Of a DNA stretch of 64,000 bases, positions 11,372 through 19,631 are shown one piece after another. The position numbers and the translations under genes are program-made. Below the pieces are notes generated by a model that searched no databases, was not told the origin of the DNA, and saw only the letters and a program-made list of their open reading frames with translations. The stretch's first letter is position 1, and the number at the start of each line of letters is the position of its first letter. The stretch spans positions 4,278,001 to 4,342,000 of the forward strand of contig NZ_CP034450.1 in assembly GCF_003952505.1 (NCBI RefSeq), given 5' to 3'. Origin of the DNA: Mesorhizobium sp. M4B.F.Ca.ET.058.02.1.1. Lineage in GTDB: Bacteria > Pseudomonadota > Alphaproteobacteria > Rhizobiales > Rhizobiaceae.

Positions 11372-12310
11372 TTACGCCCGTGGATGCGCGGATTCGTAGA
11401 TCTCCAGCAGCCGCGCGGTGTCGACGCCGGTGTAGATTTGGGTCGTCGACAGGCTGGCGTGGCCGAGCAGTTCCTGGATGGTGCGCAGGTCGCCGCCCCG
11501 GCCGAGCAGATGCGTGGCGAAGGAATGGCGCAAGGCGTGCGGCGTGGCGGTGTCCGGCAGGTTGAGCGCCGAGCGCAGCTTCGCCATGTCGCGCTGGACG
11601 ATCGCCGGATTGAGCGGCCCGCCGCGCGCGCCGCGAAACAGCAGGCCCTTCGGATCAATATGGAAGGGGCAGAGCCGGCGGTATTCGGCGACCGCGCGCA
11701 AGGCAACCGGCAGCACCGGCACCAGCCTGGTCTTGCCGCCCTTGCCGATGATGCGCAGCACCGTGTCCGTCTCCGACACCAGCTCGGCGCCGGCGAGGCC
11801 GAGCGCCTCGGAAATGCGCAGGCCCGAGCCGTAGAGCAGCGTCAGCACGGCGGCGTTGCGGGCGGCGATCCAGGGCTCTTCCGCCAGCTGGCCTTCGACG
11901 GAGACGACGTCTCTTGCATCACTCGCCGTCAGCGGCTTGGGCAGCGATTTCGGCTGGCGCGGCGCGCGCAGCGCCGCCGCGCCCGCAGCATTGGCGAGGC
12001 CGCGGCGTTCGAGGAAGCGCAGCAGCGAGCGGATACCGGCCAGCCCGCGGCCGAGCGTGCGGGCACCGGCGCCGGCGTTGCGGCGGGCGGCGAGGAATCC
12101 GCGCAGATCAGCCGGGCGCAACTCGGCAATGTCGGATATGCCGGGCGGGCCGCCGCAATGGCCGGTCAGGAAATGCAGGAACTGGCGCGTGTCGCGCTCA
12201 TAGGCTTCCACCGTCTCCGGCGACAGCCGCCGTTCGCGCGCCAGCATCTTCAGCCAGTTCTCGCGCGCCGCCTGGAGGTCGGGCTTTGCCGGGATGAGGA
12301 ATTCCTGCAT
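11372..12310 (-). CDS. xerC: Tyrosine recombinase XerC
   Basis: A 312-residue site-specific recombinase. With XerD and FtsK it resolves chromosome dimers at dif. The catalytic set is complete: Arg165 (GSGLRISEAL), Lys190 (GKGGKTR), His258 and Arg261 (HALRHSFATHLLG), His284 (LGHASLSTTQ) and nucleophile Tyr293 (QIYTGVDT). An N-terminal SAM-like core-binding domain occupies about residues 15-105. It is a chromosomal housekeeping recombinase rather than an integron or phage enzyme: no att-like repeats or cargo genes flank it. Its partner ftsK is at 49.0 kb in this window. Confidence 0.92.
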   Translation of the reverse strand: MQEFLIPAKPDLQAARENWLKMLARERRLSPETVEAYERDTRQFLHFLTGHCGGPPGISDIAELRPADLRGFLAARRNAGAGARTLGRGLAGIRSLLRFLERRGLANAAGAAALRAPRQPKSLPKPLTASDARDVVSVEGQLAEEPWIAARNAAVLTLLYGSGLRISEALGLAGAELVSETDTVLRIIGKGGKTRLVPVLPVALRAVAEYRRLCPFHIDPKGLLFRGARGGPLNPAIVQRDMAKLRSALNLPDTATPHALRHSFATHLLGRGGDLRTIQELLGHASLSTTQIYTGVDTARLLEIYESAHPRA

Positions 12311-12350
12311 GGCGGCATTGTCCGCCAGTCGGGTTAGGAAGCGGTGAAGA

Positions 12351-12393
12351 GGCGATCATTGGAATGACGCCGGGCGATCATTGAAATGACGGC
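12351..12393. repeat. Tandem pair of small palindromes between xerC and rimM
   Basis: GGCGATCATTGGAATGACGCC (12351-12371, 21 bases with core TCATT-GG-AATGA) is repeated at 12373-12393 with two changes, giving a 22-bp period, about two helical turns. It lies in the divergent xerC/rimM intergenic region, 40-80 bases before each start, and could be a paired operator; no regulator is identified. Confidence 0.6.
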
Positions 12394-12429
12394 TGGGGAG
12401 GGTTAGAGCAGGGCAAAGGATGTCGCGCC

Positions 12430-13032
12430 ATGACCAAGCCCCAGAACCCCGTCCAGCTGGCCGTGATCGGCGCCGCACATGGCATCAAGGGCGAGCTGCG
12501 GGTGAAGACCTTCACCGGCGATCCGCTGGCGCTCGCCGATTACGGGCCGCTCTATGCCAAGGACGGCCGCGCCTTCCAGATCATCGACATCCGGCCCGCC
12601 AACACCGTCGTGGTGGTGCGTTTCAAGGGTATCAGCGACCGCAATGCCGCCGAGGCGCTTTCCGGCACCGAACTGTTCGTCGATCGTTCGGTGCTGCCTG
12701 ACGACGGCGAGGAGGACGAGTTCTATCACGCCGACCTGATCGGGCTGGAGGTCAGGGACGACACCGGCGCGGCCATCGGAAAGGTCGTCGCCGTGCACAA
12801 TTTCGGCGGTGGCGACATACTCGACGTGACGCTTGCCGGCCGCAAAGGCGTACTGATTCCGTTCACCCAGGCCGCTGTCCCGCAGGTGTCGGTCGCCGAA
12901 GGGTTCGTCCGCGTCGATCCGCTGGCGGCGGGGCTGGTCGAAGACGAGGATGGCCAGGCCGCTCCCGGCCGCGACGGCTTCGACCCGAAGGGCCGGCCGC
13001 GCGGACCGAAGGACGCCGGGGGCAATCGGTGA
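12430..13032 (+). CDS. rimM: Ribosome maturation factor RimM
   Basis: A 200-residue protein that binds uS19 and helps mature the 30S head. The N-terminal RimM domain starts [21 protein letters not shown], the standard opening of the family, with the PRC-barrel following around residues 97-165 ([40 protein letters not shown]). The charged, low-complexity C-terminal tail (about residues 175-200) is an extension often seen in rhizobial RimM. Its TGA overlaps the GTG start of trmD, indicating coupled translation. Confidence 0.95.
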   Translation: MTKPQNPVQLAVIGAAHGIKGELRVKTFTGDPLALADYGPLYAKDGRAFQIIDIRPANTVVVVRFKGISDRNAAEALSGTELFVDRSVLPDDGEEDEFYHADLIGLEVRDDTGAAIGKVVAVHNFGGGDILDVTLAGRKGVLIPFTQAAVPQVSVAEGFVRVDPLAAGLVEDEDGQAAPGRDGFDPKGRPRGPKDAGGNR

Positions 13033-13724
13033 GCTTTGTTGCCTCGGTGCTGACGCTCTATCCGGAGATGTTTCCCGGTCCGCTCGGCCTATCGCTGGCC
13101 GGCCGGGCGCTGGAAGCCGGCACATGGTCGCTTGAGGCGATCCAGATCCGCGATTTCGCCACCGACAGGCATCGCACCGTCGACGACACGCCGGCTGGCG
13201 GCGGCGCCGGCATGGTGATGCGCGCCGACGTGCTGGCGAAAGCCATCGACCATGCCTCGCCGCCGGGTGATGCGCGCGCCCGCCTCTTGATGAGCCCGCG
13301 CGGAAAACCCCTGACGCAGGCCCGCGTGCGCGAGCTTGCCGCCGGGCCTGGCGCGGTGATCCTGTGCGGCCGCTTCGAGGGCGTCGACCAGCGGGTGATC
13401 GACGCGCGGGGATTAGAGGAGGTCTCGGTCGGCGACTTCATCCTGTCGGGCGGTGAGCCGGCCGCGCTGGTGCTGCTCGATGCCGTGGTGCGGCTCTTGC
13501 CGGGCGTCATGGGCAATGCGGTCTCCGGCGAAGAAGAGAGTTTCGAGAACGGCCTGCTCGAACATCCGCACTATACGCGGCCGCAGGAGTTCGAGGGCCG
13601 GCCGATTCCCGATGTGCTGATCTCGGGCAATCACAGAAAGATCGCAGAATGGCGGCGGGCCGAGGCAGAGAAGCTGACCAAGGAGCGGCGGCCGGATCTG
13701 CTGGCGGACGATCCGCCCCGGTAG
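13029..13724 (+). CDS. trmD: tRNA (guanine37-N1)-methyltransferase
   Basis: A 231-residue SPOUT methyltransferase that makes m1G37 in tRNAs reading CNN codons and guards against +1 frameshifts. It starts at GTG (13029) in a GTGA overlap with rimM. The knotted SAM-binding region shows [15 protein letters not shown] and [20 protein letters not shown], and [25 protein letters not shown] and [14 protein letters not shown] complete the signature. The rimM-trmD order is conserved; rplS follows 1.1 kb later, separated here by a leftward permease gene. Confidence 0.97.
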   Translation: MSFVASVLTLYPEMFPGPLGLSLAGRALEAGTWSLEAIQIRDFATDRHRTVDDTPAGGGAGMVMRADVLAKAIDHASPPGDARARLLMSPRGKPLTQARVRELAAGPGAVILCGRFEGVDQRVIDARGLEEVSVGDFILSGGEPAALVLLDAVVRLLPGVMGNAVSGEEESFENGLLEHPHYTRPQEFEGRPIPDVLISGNHRKIAEWRRAEAEKLTKERRPDLLADDPPR

Positions 13725-13756
13725 CTCGAGCGGATCGTCCTTCTCTTTATCTGACC

Positions 13757-13795
13757 ATGATCTTTTCCGAAAACCGGGTCCCACTCTTCGGGATT
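13757..13795. repeat. Short rhizobial intergenic hairpin element
   Basis: ATGATCTTTTCCGAAAACCG followed by GGTCCCACTCTTCGGGA. The CCGAA/TTCGG arms form a small hairpin between the convergent trmD and the TauE-type gene. I recognise this pattern as a dispersed repeat of rhizobial genomes from memory; no second copy is in this window. Confidence 0.5.
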
Positions 13796-13797
13796 TC

Positions 13798-14550
13798 TCA
13801 GCCCTTGGTGAAATAGTAGAAGGCGAGGAACAGGCCGACGGCGACGACGAAGCCGCGCACGACGTTCTGCGGCACGCGCTTGGCGATCCAGACGCCGGCA
13901 TAGCCGCCGAGCGCCCCGCCAGGAATCATGACGATCGCCTGGGGCCAGGCGACGACACCTCCGGAGACGAAGACCAGGATGGCAATGGCGGCAATGACCA
14001 CCGCCAGCATGTTCTTCATCGCGTTCAGCCGGTGGTAGTCGCCGGCTTGGGTCAGGCCCAGTGTCGCCAGCATCATGACGCCCATGCCGGCGCCGAAGAA
14101 GCCGCCATAGATCGAGGTCAGGAACTGGACGAGCGAACCGGCGAGCCAGCCGACGGTCGGCTGGTGTCCGGGCTTCGGCGCCGGCTTCAGCCACGGCCCG
14201 GCGGCGAACAGGGCGGTGGCCGCAAGCAGCAGCCAGGGCACGAGCGTGCGGAACGAGGGGTTGTCGAGCGCCAGAAGAATGAGCGCGCCGGCCAGTGCGC
14301 CGAGGGCCGAGATCAGGCAGAGCAGCAATGCCTGGCGCCAGAAATGCCTAATGTCGGATGCATAGGCGAGCGTCGAGGTGATGTAGCCCGGAAACTGGGT
14401 CACCGAGGAGGTGGCATTGGCGACGATCGGCGGCACGCCGACCAGCGTCATGGCGCCAAAGGTGATGAAGGTCCCGCCGCCGGCGACCGCATTGGCAGCG
14501 CCTGAGACAAAGCCCGACAGGAAGAGCAGGATCGCGTCGAAAACAGACAT
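13798..14550 (-). CDS. TauE/SafE (TSUP) family permease
   Basis: A 250-residue integral membrane protein with about eight helices. MSVFDAILLFLSGFVSGAANAVAGGGTFI at the start (split here by the loop after residue 17) gives the characteristic family repeat with Gly-rich GGGT, echoed by GGFFGAGMGVMM in the second half. TSUP proteins export or import small organosulfur or sulfite/carboxylate anions; the substrate here is unknown. The ATG at 14550 was chosen because the family motif starts there. The gene is convergent with trmD and divergent from rplS. Confidence 0.88.
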   Translation of the reverse strand: MSVFDAILLFLSGFVSGAANAVAGGGTFITFGAMTLVGVPPIVANATSSVTQFPGYITSTLAYASDIRHFWRQALLLCLISALGALAGALILLALDNPSFRTLVPWLLLAATALFAAGPWLKPAPKPGHQPTVGWLAGSLVQFLTSIYGGFFGAGMGVMMLATLGLTQAGDYHRLNAMKNMLAVVIAAIAILVFVSGGVVAWPQAIVMIPGGALGGYAGVWIAKRVPQNVVRGFVVAVGLFLAFYYFTKG

Positions 14551-14863
14551 CAGGACGCCGCCGGAGAGGATTGTTTTCTCCGGATTAGGAAGCTGGGAGG
14601 GCCGGCGCAACCCCGCCGGAGCCAATTGCGTGATGGCATGCGGCCAAAAAAGACAGGGCCAAGGCGTGACAAAGCGTCAAAATAGCTGTATGTGCCCGCC
14701 CGAACCGGAAGAACGATCTTTCGGAACCCGTCAACAATGGCGGTGTAGCCGTCCCTGCCCGATGTCCTATGTTGGACAGAGGGCATAGCCAAGCGGTCGA
14801 TGGAACTGCAAGGCGAGTTGAGGACGCTCTGACTGTCGGAAGAACAAGAAGTGGATATTTGAG
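14551..14863. other. 313-base divergent intergenic region before rplS
   Basis: No gene was seen. It separates the TauE-type gene from rplS and must hold the rplS promoter and leader. A short inverted repeat, GTCC-TATGTT-GGAC, occurs near 14765-14778, but no promoter could be assigned with confidence. Confidence 0.5.
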
Positions 14864-15400
14864 ATGGATCTCATCCGTCAGCTCGAGGCCGAACAGGCCG
14901 CCAAGATCGAAGCCAAGCGCAAGCTTCCCGAATTCCAGCCCGGCGACACCGTGCGCGTCCAGGTGCGCGTCACCGAAGGCACTCGTACCCGCGTCCAGGC
15001 CTATGAGGGCGTCGTCATCGCCCGTTCCGGCTCCGGCTTCCAGGAGAATTTCACCGTCCGCAAGATTTCCTACGGCGAAGGCGTGGAGCGCGTGTTCCCG
15101 GTCTACTCGCCGATGGTCGAGGGCGTCGAGATCGTGCGCCGCGGCAAGGTGCGCCGCGCCAAGCTCTATTACCTGCGCGATCGTCGCGGCAAGTCGGCCC
15201 GCATTTCGGAGAACACCGGTGTGCGCGCCCGCAAGCTGAACGACGATGAGCGTGATGCGCTGAACGCCGAGAAGGCGCGCATCGAGGCCGAGAAGGTTGC
15301 CGCCGCTGAGGCGCTGGCCGCCGAGAAGGCAGCGCAGGACGCCGCCGAGAAGAAGGCCGCCGCCGAGGCCGCCAAGGCCGCGGAAGCCGCGGCCGAGTAA
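14864..15400 (+). CDS. rplS: 50S ribosomal protein bL19 with long Ala/Glu/Lys tail
   Basis: A 178-residue ribosomal protein located at the 30S-50S interface. The core (residues 1-115) is standard: [47 protein letters not shown] and [20 protein letters not shown]. Beyond it lies a roughly 60-residue tail made of Ala, Glu and Lys, predicted helical or coiled-coil, absent from E. coli L19 (115 aa) but typical in length variation among alphaproteobacteria. A strong rho-independent terminator follows. Confidence 0.96.
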   Translation: MDLIRQLEAEQAAKIEAKRKLPEFQPGDTVRVQVRVTEGTRTRVQAYEGVVIARSGSGFQENFTVRKISYGEGVERVFPVYSPMVEGVEIVRRGKVRRAKLYYLRDRRGKSARISENTGVRARKLNDDERDALNAEKARIEAEKVAAAEALAAEKAAQDAAEKKAAAEAAKAAEAAAE

Positions 15401-15423
15401 GGCTTTCAACCAATCGTTTCTGG

Positions 15424-15449
15424 AAAAGGCGGCCTCGGCCGCCTTTTTT
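15424..15449 (+). terminator. Rho-independent terminator of rplS
   Basis: AAAAGGCGGC, loop CTCG, GCCGCCTTTT, then a further TT: a 10-bp stem followed directly by a T-run, 24 bases after the rplS stop. Confidence 0.92.
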
Positions 15450-15511
15450 CGTTTCCTGGACACGTTCACGTAGCCGTGAAGGCTTTCCGTCCAAAAATCC
15501 GGGCGCGGACG

Positions 15512-15552
15512 TTGACGACAAACTATCTTGTACACTAAATAATCGTGTACAA
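15512..15552 (+). promoter_or_regulatory. ohr promoter with overlapping OhrR-type operator
   Basis: A -35 TTGACG (15512-15517) and a -10 near CTAAAT (15535-15540) with 17 bases between. TTGTACAC (15528-15535) and GTGTACAA (15545-15552) form a perfect inverted repeat with a 9-base centre that covers the -10. A dimer bound there would block RNA polymerase, as expected for OhrR, encoded in the same operon. Confidence 0.8.
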
Positions 15553-15570
15553 AATAACAGGAGACCACAC

Positions 15571-16005
15571 ATGTCTGCACTCTACACCACTCAGGCTCGC
15601 GTCACCGGCGGCCGCGCCGGCCACGCCGAAACCAGCGACGGCCTGCTCAAGGTCGATCTGGCGATGCCGAAAGAGCTGGGCGGGCAGGGCGGCGCCACCA
15701 ATCCGGAGCAGCTTTTCGCCGCCGGCTACGCCGCATGCTTCGAAAGCGCGATCCGCTTCGTCGCGCGCAAGCAGAAGCTGCCGCTCGAAGACGCCGCGGT
15801 GACGGCCACCGTCAGCCTCCATCCCAACGACCAGGGCGGCTTCCGGCTCGGCGTGTCGCTGGCGGCGGAGACGAAAGGCCTTGATCCGGCGGGCGCGGAA
15901 GCGCTTGTATCGGCGGCGCACCAGATCTGTCCCTATTCCAACGCCATCAGGGGCAATATCGAGGTGGCGCTTTCGACCGTGGCGCTTCCGGCAAAGGCAG
16001 CATGA
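15571..16005 (+). CDS. ohr: Organic hydroperoxide resistance protein Ohr
   Basis: A 144-residue thiol peroxidase that reduces organic hydroperoxides using a lipoylated-protein or thiol reductant. The two catalytic cysteines are present: Cys56 in AAGYAACFESA and Cys120 in HQICPYSNAIRGN, with the conserved N-terminal LYTTQARVTGGRAGHA. AGGAG stands 8 bases before the ATG. Its stop overlaps the ohrR start (ATGA), so both are made from one mRNA under the operator at 15528-15552. Confidence 0.96.
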   Translation: MSALYTTQARVTGGRAGHAETSDGLLKVDLAMPKELGGQGGATNPEQLFAAGYAACFESAIRFVARKQKLPLEDAAVTATVSLHPNDQGGFRLGVSLAAETKGLDPAGAEALVSAAHQICPYSNAIRGNIEVALSTVALPAKAA

Positions 16006-16505
16006 CGACAGAGATCACAGCGACCGTCAGCGACGTCCCGGCGGATAGAGCCGGGGCGATTGCCGTTCCGCGGCTGGATCAGCAGCTCTGCTTCGCGCTC
16101 TATTCAGCGAGCGGGCTGATGACCAAGCTTTACCGGCCGCTGCTCGATCCGCTGGGCCTCACCTATCCGCAATATCTGGCGATGCTGGTGCTGTGGGAGC
16201 GCGCGCCGAGCACGGTGGGCGCGCTTGGCGAGGCGCTAGGCCTGGATTCGGCGACGCTGACGCCGCTGCTCAAGCGGATGGAAGCCAGCGGCCTCGTCAG
16301 CCGTCGGCGCGATGTGGCCGACGAGCGCCGGGTGCTGGTCGAGCCGACGGCCAAGGGCGAGGCCCTGCGCGAGAGGGCAGCCAGGGTGCCTGCCGCCCTG
16401 GCATGCCAATTGCCACTCGAGGTCGGCGAGCTGCGATCCCTGCACGGTGTGCTCACTCGCTTTGTCGCCGAGATGCGCAAGTCGAGCTCGGAAGCGACGG
16501 AATAA
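16002..16505 (+). CDS. ohrR: MarR-family peroxide-sensing repressor OhrR
   Basis: A 167-residue MarR regulator. The sensing cysteine is in LDQQLCFALYSASGLMTKLY (Cys30), the usual OhrR context; oxidation by organic peroxides releases it from DNA. The winged helix-turn-helix (about residues 70-110) contains LGEALGLDSATLTPLLKRME and VSRRRDVADERRVLV. A second cysteine occurs near residue 126, so a two-Cys (disulfide) mechanism is possible. It overlaps ohr by ATGA, which predicts autoregulation through the upstream operator. Confidence 0.95.
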   Translation: MTTEITATVSDVPADRAGAIAVPRLDQQLCFALYSASGLMTKLYRPLLDPLGLTYPQYLAMLVLWERAPSTVGALGEALGLDSATLTPLLKRMEASGLVSRRRDVADERRVLVEPTAKGEALRERAARVPAALACQLPLEVGELRSLHGVLTRFVAEMRKSSSEATE

Positions 16506-16682
16506 TCGATCCACCCCGATACGTTCCAAAACCACGTCGTTGAGAGCACGGGAATCCACTTTGGTGCCCATCCGCGCAGCGGATCGGCTTGCAAGGCGCT
16601 TGCGGAAAGCTAAAGTCGGCGCCGGATTTTTCCTGCAAGCCCGGCACATTCGCCGGGCGTTTCAAGTTTCTGGGAGCGTGTC

Positions 16683-17480
16683 ATGACCAAATCGAAACTG
16701 CTGCTGGCAGCCCTGCTGGCTTGCCTTCTCGCGCCTGTCGCCGCATTGGCCGAGACGCTGCCCGACCTCGGCGGCAAGAAGGTGGTGGTGGTGACGGAAA
16801 ACGCCTATCCGCCGCTGCAGTTCATCGATTCCAAGACCGGCAAGCAGATCGGCTGGGAATATGACGCGATGGACGAGATTGCCAAGCGGCTGAACTTCAA
16901 GGTCGAGTACCAGAACACCTCCTGGGATGCGATGATCCAGGCGGTTTCCGACAACCAGTACAACATCGGCATGACCGGCATCACCATCAAGGACGACCGC
17001 AAGGAGAAGGTCGATTTCTCCGACCCCTATATGCGCTCGGAGCAGTTCATGCTGGTGCGCGGCGACGAAAGCCGCTTCACCGACGCCAAGAGTTTCGGCG
17101 CCTTCAAGGACGGGCTGATCGGCGCGCAGCCGGGCACGACGCCCTTCTACACCGCCGTCTACAGCGTGCTAGACGGCAATGAGCAGAACCCGCGCATCAA
17201 ACTGTTCGAGACGTTCGGGGCCACCGTACAGGCACTCAAATCCGGCGACGTCGACGTCGTCTTGACCGACGGCACCGCCGGCAAGGGCTATGTCGACGCT
17301 TCCGAAGGCAAGCTCAAGCTCATCGGCGGGCCGCTCGGCACCGAGGATTTCGGCTTCATCTTCCCCAAGGGATCCGACCTGGTGAAGCCGGTCAACGCCG
17401 CGATCGCCTCGCTCAAGGCCGACGGCACGCTCGATGCGCTGAACAAGAAGTGGTTCCTTGATTACAAGATGGGGCAGTAG
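16683..17480 (+). CDS. Amino-acid ABC transporter, periplasmic binding protein
   Basis: A 265-residue family 3 solute-binding protein. Residues 1-23 form a Sec signal peptide ([18 protein letters not shown], cleavage before ETLPDL). The mature protein has [31 protein letters not shown] and [20 protein letters not shown], matching binders of polar or basic amino acids. GGGAG lies 6 bases before the ATG. The cognate permease follows after a palindromic element; no ATPase gene is adjacent. The ligand cannot be fixed from sequence. Confidence 0.92.
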   Translation: MTKSKLLLAALLACLLAPVAALAETLPDLGGKKVVVVTENAYPPLQFIDSKTGKQIGWEYDAMDEIAKRLNFKVEYQNTSWDAMIQAVSDNQYNIGMTGITIKDDRKEKVDFSDPYMRSEQFMLVRGDESRFTDAKSFGAFKDGLIGAQPGTTPFYTAVYSVLDGNEQNPRIKLFETFGATVQALKSGDVDVVLTDGTAGKGYVDASEGKLKLIGGPLGTEDFGFIFPKGSDLVKPVNAAIASLKADGTLDALNKKWFLDYKMGQ

Positions 17481-17534
17481 GCACTTTTGTTGAGGGTGGT
17501 GCATTTGCGAGAAATCACGCTGACATTGCGCCCA

Positions 17535-17693
17535 GGCACCCCCTCTGCCCTACCGGGCATCTCCCCCTCAAGGGGGAGATTGGCAGCTCCGCCGACGGTG
17601 CTCTTCATTCAACGTTGGTGATTGGCGAAAGCCAACGCGAAGTTCGATCTCCCCCCTTAAGGGGGAGATGGCCGGCAGGCCAGAGAGGGGGGC
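17535..17693. repeat. Facing-arm CTCCCC/GGGGAG repeat (copy 1)
   Basis: The left arm at about 17535-17580 and the right arm at about 17646-17693 are reverse complements, and each also contains its own CTCCCCC/GGGGGAG hairpin. The element lies between the binding protein and permease genes. The same architecture occurs at 28.9, 29.8 and 52.5 kb. Confidence 0.8.
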
Positions 17694-17738
17694 CTTGGCG
17701 CCAGCCTTTCGCGATTCTTACACCAGCGGTGCCAGCTG

Positions 17739-18554
17739 ATGCCTGCGCCGTCCGCTTCTGCAGCCAAATCCGAATTCCCCTGGTGGCTGGCAGCCGCCCT
17801 CGTCCTCGCATTGGTCGCCGCTCTGTTCATCGCTTCCAGCGACCTCTACGCCCAGGTCTTCGCCACGGTCGCCAAGGGGATCGGCATCACCGTTTTCGTC
17901 ACCGTGGTCGCCTTCGCGCTGGCCTCGGCGATCGGGCTCGGCATCGCGCTGATGGGGCTGTCGAGCTCGCGGCTGCTTCGCCAGATCGCCCGCTTCTATG
18001 TCGAGATCATCCGCGGTGTGCCGATCCTGGTGCTGCTGTTCTGGATCGCGTTCGCCGGCGCGCCGGCCTTCGTCGCGGCGTGGAACGCGCTGACAGCGCC
18101 GCTGCAGAGCGCCGGCTATCTCGGCGAATTGCAGGTGCGCGACGTCTCGCTTCTGTGGCGCGCCATCATGGCGCTGACCATCGGCTATTCCGCCTTCATC
18201 TCCGAAGTGTTCCGTGCCGGCATCCAGTCGGTCGAGAAGGGCCAGATCGAAGCGGCCAAGGCGCTGGGGCTGACGCGCGCGCAGCGCTTCCGGCTCATCG
18301 TCTTTCCGCAGGCGATCCGCACCATCCTGCCGCCGCTCGGCAATGACTTCGTCGCCATGGTCAAGGATTCCTCGCTGGTCTCGGTGCTCGGCGTCGCCGA
18401 CATCACCCAGATGGGCAAGATCTACGCCGCCGGCTCGTTCCGCTTCTTCGAGACGTATTCCATCGTCGCTTACATCTATCTGATCCTCACGGTCGGCCTG
18501 TCGCTGGCGCTGAGGGGGCTCGAGAAACGGCTGCGCCGCCAGCACCAGCAATAG
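17739..18554 (+). CDS. Amino-acid ABC transporter permease
   Basis: A 271-residue inner-membrane permease of the HisM/GlnP group with about five helices; the first is near residues 16-37. The EAA loop that contacts the ATPase is EVFRAGIQSVEKGQIEAAKA followed by LGLTRAQRFRLIVFPQAIRT. It presumably pairs with the binding protein at 16683-17480. The ATPase is missing: the next gene is a methyltransferase, so an ATPase encoded elsewhere must serve it. Confidence 0.93.
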   Translation: MPAPSASAAKSEFPWWLAAALVLALVAALFIASSDLYAQVFATVAKGIGITVFVTVVAFALASAIGLGIALMGLSSSRLLRQIARFYVEIIRGVPILVLLFWIAFAGAPAFVAAWNALTAPLQSAGYLGELQVRDVSLLWRAIMALTIGYSAFISEVFRAGIQSVEKGQIEAAKALGLTRAQRFRLIVFPQAIRTILPPLGNDFVAMVKDSSLVSVLGVADITQMGKIYAAGSFRFFETYSIVAYIYLILTVGLSLALRGLEKRLRRQHQQ

Positions 18555-18612
18555 CCGCCCGCCAAAGACCGCGCTACGATCCTCGCCGCGCGGTAGCGGA
18601 GGAGGACAATCG

Positions 18613-19248
18613 ATGAATTTCGACAAGGCCAATGCGGCGCTGGACTCCGTCTACACGGCCGACACGCCGGAAGCGCTTGCCAAGGCCTATGCCGAGTGGG
18701 CCGCGACCTATGACAGCGAGACCGCCTCGCTCGGTTATTTGCTCCCCTTCCTGATCACAGCCTGGGTGGCGCGCCACGTGCCTGTCGGCGAAGGTCCGCT
18801 GCTCGACGCCGGCTGCGGCACCGGCCTCTCCGGCCCGTCGCTCAAGGCACTGGGCTATGGCGACATCGCTGGGCTAGATCTTTCGGACGACATGCTGAAG
18901 CTCGCCGGCAGTCGGCAGGCTTATGGCGAGCTGAAGAAGGGGATGCTCGGCGGGCAGCTGCCCTGGCCGGACGACCATTTCCGCGCCTTCTTTTCGACCG
19001 GCGTCTTCACCATCGGCCACGCGCCAGCCTCCGGCCTGCATGAGCTGGTGCGCATCACGAAGAGCGGCGGCCACGCCATCTTCACCGTGCGCGACCAGGT
19101 GTTCGAGAGCGGCGGCTTCCATGCGGTGTTCGACGAACTGGAGCAGGCGAAGAAATGGCGAGCCGTGGAGCAAAGTCTGTGGTTCCGCTGCTACGCGATC
19201 GGCGATCCGGAAGCGCTGGTGAAGACGTTTGTGTTTGAAGTGATGTGA
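18613..19248 (+). CDS. Class I SAM-dependent methyltransferase
   Basis: A 211-residue protein with a Rossmann-type SAM site: motif I LLDAGCGTGLSGPSL (about residues 63-77), the acidic loop DIAGLDLSDDMLKLA, and ALPW-like motif GGQLPWPDDHFRAFFSTGVF. TYDSE near residue 36 is typical of Williams-Beuren/UbiE-like small-molecule methyltransferases. AGGAGGAC precedes the ATG. The substrate is unknown, and the neighbours (an amino-acid permease and leuC) give no clear hint. Confidence 0.88.
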   Translation: MNFDKANAALDSVYTADTPEALAKAYAEWAATYDSETASLGYLLPFLITAWVARHVPVGEGPLLDAGCGTGLSGPSLKALGYGDIAGLDLSDDMLKLAGSRQAYGELKKGMLGGQLPWPDDHFRAFFSTGVFTIGHAPASGLHELVRITKSGGHAIFTVRDQVFESGGFHAVFDELEQAKKWRAVEQSLWFRCYAIGDPEALVKTFVFEVM

Positions 19249-19261
19249 GCGCCGCCCTCTT

Positions 19262-19380
19262 CCCCTTCTCCCCTGGGAGAAGGGGCCTCGCGAAGCGAGG
19301 TCGGATGACGGCACTCCTCCCAACACCCATCATCCGTCTCGGCGCTGCGCACCGATCCACCTTCCCCACAAGGGGGAAGG
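19262..19380. repeat. Group of intergenic hairpins before leuC
   Basis: CCCCTTCTCCC/GGGAGAAGGGG (19262-19285), CCTCGCGAAGCGAGG (19286-19300) and CCTTCCCCACAAGGGGGAAGG, a 21-base hairpin at 19359-19380. Three consecutive palindromes lie right after the methyltransferase stop; there is no T-tract. It resembles the other facing-arm elements but with CTTCTCCC cores. Confidence 0.7.
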
Positions 19381-19427
19381 GAAAGCCGCACCGCCGCCCG
19401 CAATTGCCGAAAAGGCAAAACATTGAT

Positions 19428-19565
19428 ATGAGCAGCGCCATGGAAGAGCTTTTCGGCGATCCGGCTTATAAAAGTTTCGTGCTGCAGGACAGAAAGCGCC
19501 TGCCGTCGCGATTTGCCGCGCGCGTCTGCGGCGCGCTCACCAGCCGACTTAGCCAGGCCGACTGA
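19428..19565 (+). CDS. Possible 45-aa protein upstream of leuC
   Basis: The open frame begins MSSAMEELFGDPAYKSFVLQ, then DRKRLPSRFAARVCGALTSR, and ends LSQAD. It looks like protein (acidic helix, then basic helix) rather than repeat-derived sequence and lies between the hairpin cluster and leuC. There is no strong ribosome-binding site. No family was recognised; it could be spurious. Confidence 0.4.
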   Translation: MSSAMEELFGDPAYKSFVLQDRKRLPSRFAARVCGALTSRLSQAD

Positions 19566-19631
19566 TCGCAGTCGTGGCGCCGGACTGCCGGCGTCTACTC
19601 TCCCCCTTTTCATATCGACGGATTTACGCAC

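Noticed and set aside
11372..12310. XerC as integrase of a mobile element
   Set aside because: Full housekeeping XerC motifs and no att repeats, cargo or tRNA target nearby.
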